A model generated the notes under the pieces. That model saw only the letters and a list, made by a program, of their open reading frames with translations, was not told the DNA's origin and searched no databases. A stretch of DNA of 35,033 nt. Source: Sulfurovum sp. Lineage in GTDB: Bacteria > Campylobacterota > Campylobacteria > Campylobacterales > Sulfurovaceae. The position numbers and the translations under genes were made by a program. This document shows, piece after piece, positions 28,103-35,033 of this stretch. Each line of letters starts with the position of its first letter. The stretch's first letter is position 1. The DNA is taken from positions 2,403 to 37,435 of the forward strand of contig DYTF01000008.1 of the NCBI GenBank assembly GCA_020726105.1. Reading direction: 5' to 3'.

Positions 28103-29344
28103 TCAGGTGTGTGAGGGTTTTGTGTGTATCACAAAGATATTGTTCCCCATCTCATACCTGTAATCAAGCTTCCATCCAAGCTTTTCTACGATGCTGTTGA
28201 CGATATAAAGCCCCAAACCAAACCCTGAACTTCTCTTCTCTGCTTGTGAAAAAGGTTCAATATAGTAGCTAAAAGGCTCTTTCAAAGCTTCACCTTCTGA
28301 GAGTACCTCCAAGCTACCATCTTGCGTCGATTTGAGCGTCACTTCTTTGTTTTTACTGTACTTGATACCATTATCCAAAAGATTTTTAATCGCCAAAGAG
28401 AGTAACTTTGCGTCAGTGGTTAATGCGATATTTTCCACATCAATATTCACTCGACCTTTTATGGTCATAAGAAGCTCCTCGCTTCTGCGTATCACCTCAT
28501 CTAGCATGATGTATTCAAAATTGGGCTCAAAACTTTGAGTGGTGACCCGCTCAATCTCTGCAAGCTCTGAGATAAGCTCATTCATACGCTCAAATGCCCG
28601 AATTAGAACCTCTTTGGTTACCTCATCATCAAGCATCTCCACGATAATGCGCCCTTTTGTAATCGGGGTTTTAAGCTCATGCATCAAATTGCGCATAAAA
28701 AGATTTTTTGAAGCACTCAATGTATTGATATATCGTATGGCATCATCAAAACTTTTTGCGATTTTGCCTATCTCGTCATCATATAAATAGCTAATAGGAG
28801 TCTGAGTGTCGCCATGGGCAAATCGTTGTATCTGTTTATGTAAGGTTTTGAGTGGTTGGAGTTTTTTAAGTACCGCCAAATAGACTAAAAGAAGCAGCGT
28901 AATCAAAAAAATACCCAAAGCAACAGCGATTACAAAAAAATAGTTCTCTGGTCTGTTGTCTTGCAAGAGTAGATTGTGTTGTAAACGCTGCACATAGATA
29001 TAGTGTGTGCCATGAATGTTGAAGACTTGCACTTTGCCTAGAGACGAACCTCCTGTAAAAACGGTTGTGCCTTGTGTTTCAATCTCTTTTTTTATCTCTT
29101 GTGCTTTTGCCTGAGTGACTTCCTTGACCAGTAGGTCTTCGTACAACTGTGCCAAATCTTCTTTTTGAGGATTAAGTTGGAGTTTAGATAAAAAAGTGAG
29201 TGAGACAAGCTGATAGTGCTTATACTCTTCTATCTTATGTCGGTCTTTATCCCAAGAGAGAAAAAGCAAAAATGTAGCAATCAAAATCAAAAGTGCAACA
29301 GAAAAAAGCACATGAATGAAAGTTGTTACAGGCAAGTTTCTCAT
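28103..29344 (-). CDS. sensor histidine kinase (ArsS-like)
   Basis: Two TM segments, HAMP, HELKTPITKGRIIVEML phospho-acceptor H-box, N-box (LLDNGIKYSKN), GFGLGLYIV. Confidence 0.9.
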   Translation of the reverse strand: MRNLPVTTFIHVLFSVALLILIATFLLFLSWDKDRHKIEEYKHYQLVSLTFLSKLQLNPQKEDLAQLYEDLLVKEVTQAKAQEIKKEIETQGTTVFTGGSSLGKVQVFNIHGTHYIYVQRLQHNLLLQDNRPENYFFVIAVALGIFLITLLLLVYLAVLKKLQPLKTLHKQIQRFAHGDTQTPISYLYDDEIGKIAKSFDDAIRYINTLSASKNLFMRNLMHELKTPITKGRIIVEMLDDEVTKEVLIRAFERMNELISELAEIERVTTQSFEPNFEYIMLDEVIRRSEELLMTIKGRVNIDVENIALTTDAKLLSLAIKNLLDNGIKYSKNKEVTLKSTQDGSLEVLSEGEALKEPFSYYIEPFSQAEKRSSGFGLGLYIVNSIVEKLGWKLDYRYEMGNNIFVIHTKPSHT

Positions 29345-30048
29345 ACGCGATTGGTTAGCAAGTAGCCTACTCCACGAATTGGCTTAATGTAAATATGCTC
29401 CGTATCAATTTTGGCAATCTTCTGTCTGATACGCGAGATAATCACATCAATGTTTTTAACAGAAGAGTCATCATCGATATGTTCACTCTCATACAACAAC
29501 TGCTCGCGAGATACCGAAGCATTGATGTGTCGCAAAAGCATACTGAGTACATCAAACTCCGCGCCCGTAAGCTCTAAGGACTTCCCCTTGAACCGAATAT
29601 CTCTGGCATTGAAGTCTGCAACAAAAAGCTCTTGTTTTTCAGGTGCTTTGTTGTCCTCTATGCCATTTGCTCGCCTTAGAATAGTCTTAATGCGCGACAC
29701 AAGCTCTCTTGGGTCATAGGGCTTTGGCATATAGTCATCTGCACCGCGCTCCATCCCGATGACTTTGTCGGTGATGTCATCTCTAGCTGAAGAGATAATG
29801 ATTGGGATATTGGTCATATCGCGTATCTTAGGGATGACTTCCAAACCATCCATGCCAGGCAGCGTCAAATCTAAAATAATCAAATCAAATTTATGCTGTG
29901 TCAACATAGAAAGACCAATATAAGGATCTTCCGCCCCAATGACTTCCATGTCAAATCTTGTAAGATAGTTTGTCAAGATGAGTGCCAGTTCAGGATCATC
30001 TTCTATGATTAGTATTTTTATAATGACATTTTCCTTTTTGCACTTCAT
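29341..30048 (-). CDS. OmpR-family two-component response regulator
   Basis: ILIIEDDPELALIL, LIILDLTLPGMDG, GADDYMPKPYDPRELVSRI, C-terminal winged helix; 4-bp overlap with the kinase; ATG chosen over the TTG at 30051. Confidence 0.92.
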   Translation of the reverse strand: MKCKKENVIIKILIIEDDPELALILTNYLTRFDMEVIGAEDPYIGLSMLTQHKFDLIILDLTLPGMDGLEVIPKIRDMTNIPIIISSARDDITDKVIGMERGADDYMPKPYDPRELVSRIKTILRRANGIEDNKAPEKQELFVADFNARDIRFKGKSLELTGAEFDVLSMLLRHINASVSREQLLYESEHIDDDSSVKNIDVIISRIRQKIAKIDTEHIYIKPIRGVGYLLTNRV

Positions 30049-30051
30049 CAA

Positions 30052-31095
30052 TTAAGTAGGTTTAATTGCTTGCTCTTTATTATTATAATCTATATATACT
30101 TTAGTCATTGCAATCAAAAAAGAGGTGATAGCAGGGCCCAATATCATCCCCCAAAAACCATAGGTACTCATCCCCGCCAAGATAGAGAAAAATATTACAA
30201 ATTCATTAATCTCCATAGTGCTTTTGAGCAGATTTTCTTTAATAACCCTAATGATAATAGGCTTGATAATCGTATCTGCAATCACCGCAATCATAAGCAC
30301 TGAATACCCAGCGATAAACAGAGCACTCTGTGCGTCCATTTTACCCCAAGTAAAAAGAGCCAAAGGTAGCCAGATTAACATGCCCCCTACAATCGGTATT
30401 AACGAAGCAAAACCATAAATAATGCCAAAAAATAACCCATTGAACCCAAAATAGCCTGCCATGATACCAAATAAAAATCCTTCAAAAATAGCTGTCACGA
30501 TGATGGAGTAAAAAACGACTTCCATCGTAGAAGAGACTTCGTGTATCATCTTGGCGCTTCTCATTTTGCTTACAGGCATCAATACGCGTATGGCATCAAA
30601 AAAACGCTCTCCATAGAAATTGATAATAAAATAAAAAATCACCACAAGAAACATATTTTTTACAAATCCCAATCCTGCGCTACCTGCTGTAGTTAAATAC
30701 GATGTTGCATACTGGATATAACCCGTAATCTTTTCTTCATTGAGTGCCGTTTGACTCCACTCTTTAAGGTAGGGAATTTTTTCAACAAAAGCCTCAAGCC
30801 CTGATGTGCCTTGTGCGACAATATTGGCATCAAGTTTAGAGATATATGTCACACCAGCCGTTGCCATATAAACCAAGGGGGCAACAAGTATCAAAACCAA
30901 AAATAAAGAGGTAATCATCGCAGAGATTTTTCTCGAGTGAAAATATGTTATCAGTTTTTTTGTCAAATTATAGGTTGCCATCGCAAGTAAAGTAGCAACC
31001 ACAATAGGGAGTAAAAACGGTTGATAAATACTATAGGCACCCAGTAAAGAGAGTGCAAAGAGTATGGTGATTGTTATGCGTTTATTGTCCATCAA
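30052..31095 (-). CDS. AI-2E (PerM) family transporter
   Basis: 347 aa multi-TM protein; [26 protein letters not shown] motif, [30 protein letters not shown]. Confidence 0.87.
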   Translation of the reverse strand: MMDNKRITITILFALSLLGAYSIYQPFLLPIVVATLLAMATYNLTKKLITYFHSRKISAMITSLFLVLILVAPLVYMATAGVTYISKLDANIVAQGTSGLEAFVEKIPYLKEWSQTALNEEKITGYIQYATSYLTTAGSAGLGFVKNMFLVVIFYFIINFYGERFFDAIRVLMPVSKMRSAKMIHEVSSTMEVVFYSIIVTAIFEGFLFGIMAGYFGFNGLFFGIIYGFASLIPIVGGMLIWLPLALFTWGKMDAQSALFIAGYSVLMIAVIADTIIKPIIIRVIKENLLKSTMEINEFVIFFSILAGMSTYGFWGMILGPAITSFLIAMTKVYIDYNNKEQAIKPT

Positions 31096-32095
31096 AAAGT
31101 CCTTCCGTTAAACTGTTTAATCTAAAATGCTCATAACACTTTTGTGTTGCGATGCGACCTCTTGCTGTGCGCTCAATATAGCCATTGGCTATCAGATATG
31201 GTTCTAGCACATCCTCGATAGTCCCTTCATCTTCAGAGAGTGCTGCACCGATGGTGCTTAGTCCCATGGGTTTATTCTTAGCAGAGATGAGCAGCTCTAA
31301 AAGCTGTATATCCTGCTCATCAAACCCCAAATGGTTCACGCCCAACTCATCCAAAGCATACTGTGCTCTATGGAGTGTCACTTCGGATTCATTGGCAACT
31401 TCAGAGAAATCTCTTACCCGCTTCAGTAGCCTCAACGCGATACGCGGTGTCCCTCTGCTTCGGCGTGCTATCTCTTTGGAGGCTTCCAGAAGGGTAGGCT
31501 TGTCAAGTTTCTTAGAGGCCTGCGTGACAATCTGCCCTAACTCTTCGGGTGTATAAAACTGCATACGAAAATGCATGCCAAAACGCTCCCTAAGTGGACT
31601 AGAAAGCATCCCTGCTCTGGTGGTCGCACCGATGAGCGTAAACCGAGGCAAGTCTATTTTAACCGTTTGAGCCGCAGGTCCACTGCCAATAATGATGTCC
31701 AAACGAAAATCTTCCATAGCAGGATAAAGTATCTCTTCAACCGCGGGGGACATACGGTGAATCTCATCGATAAACAAGATGTCACCCTCTTCGATGTTGG
31801 TCAGAAGTGCCGCAAGGTCACCTGCTTTTTCTATCATCGGTGCGGCTGTAGTCTTAATGTTTGCTCCCATTTCGTTAGAAATGATATTGGCGATGGTCGT
31901 TTTTCCTAAGCCTGGAGGGCCAAAAAAGAGGACATGATCAAGCGCCTCTTTTCGTTTTTTACTGGCCTCGATGAAGACTTTAAGATTTTTTTTAATCTTC
32001 TCCTGACCAATATACTCATCCCACGAACTTGGGCGTAGCGTCACCTCATAGGCAATCTCTTCACTAAAGCGTTCTATCTCAACTATCCGCTCCAT
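31082..32095 (-). CDS. ruvB: Holliday junction branch migration DNA helicase RuvB
   Basis: [78 protein letters not shown]. Confidence 0.98.
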   Translation of the reverse strand: MERIVEIERFSEEIAYEVTLRPSSWDEYIGQEKIKKNLKVFIEASKKRKEALDHVLFFGPPGLGKTTIANIISNEMGANIKTTAAPMIEKAGDLAALLTNIEEGDILFIDEIHRMSPAVEEILYPAMEDFRLDIIIGSGPAAQTVKIDLPRFTLIGATTRAGMLSSPLRERFGMHFRMQFYTPEELGQIVTQASKKLDKPTLLEASKEIARRSRGTPRIALRLLKRVRDFSEVANESEVTLHRAQYALDELGVNHLGFDEQDIQLLELLISAKNKPMGLSTIGAALSEDEGTIEDVLEPYLIANGYIERTARGRIATQKCYEHFRLNSLTEGLFDGQ

Positions 32096-32907
32096 TAGTA
32101 AGTATAGTCCTCGCTGGGAAATGCTCTGGATTTAACTTCGTCTCTGTATGCTTGTAAGCCTTGGCGTATCATCTTTGCTCCCTCGGCGTAAGATTTGACA
32201 AATTTTGGCTTAAAAGCTTCAAAAAACCCGAACATATCACTCCAAACAAGCACTTGTCCATCCGTAGCATTACCTGAGCCTATACCGATAGTCGGGATAG
32301 ATACAGCCTGAGTGATGGCTCTTGCTGCCTCAGCTTTCACACCTTCAACCACGATAGCAAACGCACCTGCTTTTTCTAAAGCGATAGCATCTTCCACTAA
32401 CACATCAATATCTTCTTGGCTTTTGCCACGAACCTTGTAGCCACCTTCACTGCGCACAAACTGCGGCATCAGCCCGATGTGACCCAAAACTGCGATGGAG
32501 TTTTGACTCAATGCCTCAACAATCCCTGCGCGCTCCCTCCCTCCTTCGAGTTTGACCGCTTGCGCATTCGTTTCCTGATAGATACGGGTAGCATTCTTAA
32601 TGGCTTCTTCAGGGGTAGTGTAAGAGCCAAAAGGCATATCTACCACGATTAAGGGCAAACTAGCACCATTGCAAACCGCCTGCGTGTGGTAAATCATCTG
32701 ATCCATCGTAGCTGAAAGCGTGTCTTCTTTTCCGAGGAAACTCATGTTGAGGCTGTCGCCTACGAGTATCATCTCCACTTCACCATCAAAGAGTTTCGCA
32801 AAAAGTGCGTCGTAGGCAGTCACCATCGTGATGGGCTCATGCCCTTTCATCTTAGCCAGCACACCTAAGGTTATTTTTTTGTCTATTTTGGGGGTATGGA
32901 TACTCAT
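32095..32907 (-). CDS. panB: 3-methyl-2-oxobutanoate hydroxymethyltransferase
   Basis: [54 protein letters not shown]; start placed at [11 protein letters not shown] with upstream AGGA (ORF extends to 32928). Confidence 0.96.
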   Translation of the reverse strand: MSIHTPKIDKKITLGVLAKMKGHEPITMVTAYDALFAKLFDGEVEMILVGDSLNMSFLGKEDTLSATMDQMIYHTQAVCNGASLPLIVVDMPFGSYTTPEEAIKNATRIYQETNAQAVKLEGGRERAGIVEALSQNSIAVLGHIGLMPQFVRSEGGYKVRGKSQEDIDVLVEDAIALEKAGAFAIVVEGVKAEAARAITQAVSIPTIGIGSGNATDGQVLVWSDMFGFFEAFKPKFVKSYAEGAKMIRQGLQAYRDEVKSRAFPSEDYTY

Positions 32908-32962
32908 TTTCATCCTACTATAAATCATAAATTAACATTTCACTCATTTTATCTAAAAAATG

Positions 32963-32968
32963 TATAAT
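32963..32968 (+). promoter_or_regulatory. -10 box (TATAAT) upstream of trpA
   Basis: AAAAAATGTATAATACC in the panB/trpA divergent gap. Confidence 0.5.
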
Positions 32969-33009
32969 ACCAACAAAATAAATGGCATCGTGCCACAAAA
33001 GAGTATCGT

Positions 33010-33750
33010 TTGAAAAATTTGGTTGCTTATATTACTACTGGTTTGCCTTCGCCTGCATTTACCGTGGATGTTGCTCTAGCGCTTGCAGATGCAGGTGCTG
33101 ATATACTAGAACTCGGCATGCCTTTTTCAGACCCTGTTGCAGATGGGCCCGTCATCGAAAAAGCAAACCTCATCGCACTCCAAAATGGATTTAAACTCTC
33201 ACAGCTTTTTGAAATCTCAGCCCAGATTACCCCGCACATCGACACGCTTTGGATGGGCTATTTTAATCCTTTTTATCATAAAGGTATGGACAATTTCATC
33301 CTAGAAGCGCAAAAAGCAGGTGTCAGTGGGTTTATCATCCCCGATTTGCCTTTTGAAGAGGCTGTACCATACAAAAAGGACATCGAAGCTGCAGGACTTT
33401 GTCTTATTGATTTTATCGCACCGACCGACTCAGAAGCACGCATCCAAACCATCGTCTCACAAGCACAAAAATTTATCTATCTCGTTGCTTATGCAGGCAT
33501 CACAGGTGCAGGGAAAAACGAAGCATTACAACCCATCCTTAGCACTATCAAACAATACAGCAACACCCCTGTCTATGTAGGGTTTGGTGTAGATGAACAG
33601 ACCGCGAAAGAAAAAGTAAAAGGAGCGGATGGTGTGATAGTCGGCTCTGCCTTTGTAAAAATCTTGCTTGACGAAACACTCAGTTATAGCCAAAAAATCA
33701 ACAAAATTTCAGCAATAGCCAAAGAAATAAAAGAAAGAATAAACACCTAA
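33010..33750 (+). CDS. trpA: tryptophan synthase alpha chain
   Basis: TTG start; YITTGLPSPAFTVDVALALADAGADILELGMPFSDPVADGPVIEKAN; FIIPDLPFEEA; GITGAGK; GFGVDEQTAKE. Confidence 0.96.
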   Translation: MKNLVAYITTGLPSPAFTVDVALALADAGADILELGMPFSDPVADGPVIEKANLIALQNGFKLSQLFEISAQITPHIDTLWMGYFNPFYHKGMDNFILEAQKAGVSGFIIPDLPFEEAVPYKKDIEAAGLCLIDFIAPTDSEARIQTIVSQAQKFIYLVAYAGITGAGKNEALQPILSTIKQYSNTPVYVGFGVDEQTAKEKVKGADGVIVGSAFVKILLDETLSYSQKINKISAIAKEIKERINT

Positions 33751-33756
33751 ATAAGG

Positions 33757-33762
33757 TATAAT
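33757..33762 (+). promoter_or_regulatory. -10 box (TATAAT) upstream of lgt
   Basis: AAGGTATAATACTTTT in the 43-bp trpA-lgt gap. Confidence 0.45.
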
Positions 33763-33793
33763 ACTTTTAATTTCAAAAAAGGCTTATAGCATT

Positions 33794-34579
33794 ATGGAAC
33801 ACTTAGTATGGAACATCAGTCCAAATATCTTAGAGTTAGGCAGCCTACAGTTACGCTGGTATGGAGTCTTTTTTGTCGGGTCTTTTTTTGTCGGGCTATT
33901 CATAGCGCAATGGATATATAAACGCGAAGGTAAAGATCCTGAACTGCTTGATCAGCTTCTTATTTATCTGATGGTCGGAGCCGTGCTAGGAGCAAGGCTG
34001 GCACATTGTTTGTTTTATGAGCCAGATTTTTATCTCTCACATCCTTTAGAGATACTCAAGGTGTGGAAGGGGGGACTAGCCAGTCACGGTGGACTCGTGG
34101 GCGTTATGATTGCCTTGTACCTCTTTACGAGACGATACCATACTCCTTATATGTGGTTACTTGCTCGCTTGACTATTCCCTCAGCTCTTGCTGCTGCATT
34201 TATACGCTTTGGTAACTTCTTCAACTCTGAAATCCTTGGACTTCCCTCACAACTACCTTGGGCAATAATCTTTGAGCGTGTTGACTTGATACCAAGGCAT
34301 CCTGTGCAACTTTATGAAGCATTCTCCTATTTGATTATCCTGATAATACTTATAGTCATCTACCGTAAAGTAAGTCCAGATTTTGCGACCAAAATACTCC
34401 CTGGCACTTTTTTGTTTTTAGTTTTTACTGTACGATTTTTCTTAGAGTATACCAAAACCAAACAAGAAGACTACACACTTGCCATCCCTTTTAGCACGGG
34501 GCAGCTCTTGAGTGTTCCATTTATCCTCATCGGCATCGTGTGGATCATACTTGCGTTTAGAAGCACGCGCAAAGTGTAA
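33794..34579 (+). CDS. lgt: prolipoprotein diacylglyceryl transferase
   Basis: LQLRWYGVFFVGSFFVGL, LGARLAHCLFYEPDFY, GGLASHGGLVG, IRFGNFFNSEILG, RHPVQLYEAFSY. Confidence 0.96.
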   Translation: MEHLVWNISPNILELGSLQLRWYGVFFVGSFFVGLFIAQWIYKREGKDPELLDQLLIYLMVGAVLGARLAHCLFYEPDFYLSHPLEILKVWKGGLASHGGLVGVMIALYLFTRRYHTPYMWLLARLTIPSALAAAFIRFGNFFNSEILGLPSQLPWAIIFERVDLIPRHPVQLYEAFSYLIILIILIVIYRKVSPDFATKILPGTFLFLVFTVRFFLEYTKTKQEDYTLAIPFSTGQLLSVPFILIGIVWIILAFRSTRKV

Positions 34580-34588
34580 AAGATTTAC

Positions 34589-34617
34589 TTGACAAAGTGC
34601 CACAAAAGTATTACAAT
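34589..34617 (+). promoter_or_regulatory. sigma70 promoter of ssrA (TTGACA-17-TACAAT)
   Basis: TTGACA at 34589-34594, TACAAT at 34612-34617, exact 17-bp spacer, about 40 nt upstream of the mature tmRNA 5' end. Confidence 0.75.
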
Positions 34618-34657
34618 TCCCTACTTTCTAAAAGATCATCATCGAATAGAATAGTAT

Positions 34658-35031
34658 GGGGGTGACCTGGTTTCGACTAGAGTAGTCGGGGCTATGTGCA
34701 TGTCGGACTGAGCATTTCCGTTACGCGGCTCACACGCATTTAAACGCAAACAACACAGATTATCGTCCAGCTTACGCAGTAGCGTAAGTTTTACCCCCGC
34801 TAACGCGGCGGACTGCTTCGCCGATGAGTGTCATCTTAATCGGAGTTTGAAGTATAACATCTGATGACTATGCCCCGTGGAAGCTACGCCACAGGGTGAG
34901 AATCTTAGCTCGTCTTGTAAAGTTTTGAGTGTGGTACAAAACAAGATTAAACCTAACAACACTGCCTAAGCATGTAGAGTCATAGTTCTATCTATTTTAG
35001 GACAGGGGTTCGATCCCCCTCACCTCCACCA
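34658..35031 (+). ncRNA. ssrA: transfer-messenger RNA (tmRNA)
   Basis: 5' GGGGGUGACCUGGUUUCGAC pairs with 3' CACCUCC-ACCA; T-arm AGGGGTTCGATCCCCC; tag ORF GCA AAC AAC ACA GAT TAT CGT CCA GCT TAC GCA GTA GCG TAA (34746-34787) encoding ANNTDYRPAYAVA; downstream pseudoknot-like GC-rich segments. Confidence 0.97.
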
Positions 35032-35033
35032 AA

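Noticed and set aside
32984-32996. TGGCA-TCG-TGCCA mini-hairpin upstream of trpA
   Set aside because: Only 5-bp arms; likely chance, no tryptophan codon run or attenuator structure.
33010-33750. trpA without trpB as a truncated operon
   Set aside because: trpA is intact and has its own upstream -10; dispersed trp genes are common in bacteria, so not by itself notable.
1-35033. CRISPR arrays, insertion sequences, prophage, toxin-antitoxin or defence genes
   Set aside because: No regularly spaced direct repeats, no transposase/integrase/phage or defence protein signatures found in the ORF list or intergenic regions.

Overview
This 35 kb window looks like a dense, mostly housekeeping stretch of a Campylobacterota (Epsilonproteobacteria) chromosome, plausibly Sulfurovum-like. 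That placement rests on recognised protein families, gene order and the tmRNA tag; no database search was run. The minus-strand block (about 1-18 kb) carries fabH-plsX-rpmF-DUF177-ndk-ferredoxin, metK-dxs, hisC-pheA-lysA, an LptF/G permease, pth-rplY-pilT-tal, and aat-clpA-clpS. The right half carries bioD-pyrB-pabB, a rhomboid/lipoprotein pair, rsmG, a DsbC-like protein, divergent ribA/hemB, argF, a CCG-type Fe-S protein, a two-component system, an AI-2E-type permease, ruvB, panB, trpA, lgt, and a complete tmRNA (ssrA) at the right edge. I saw no CRISPR array, transposon, prophage or obvious defence island, and no convincing multi-gene new system. The items most worth a second look are small: a heptanucleotide tandem array between the divergent ribA/hemB promoters, a perfect 16-bp inverted repeat in the dxs-metK leader, a transglutaminase-like lipoprotein coupled to a rhomboid protease, a small acidic exported protein of unknown family, and a hisC-dxs junction that lacks the flagellar genes found there in Campylobacter jejuni.
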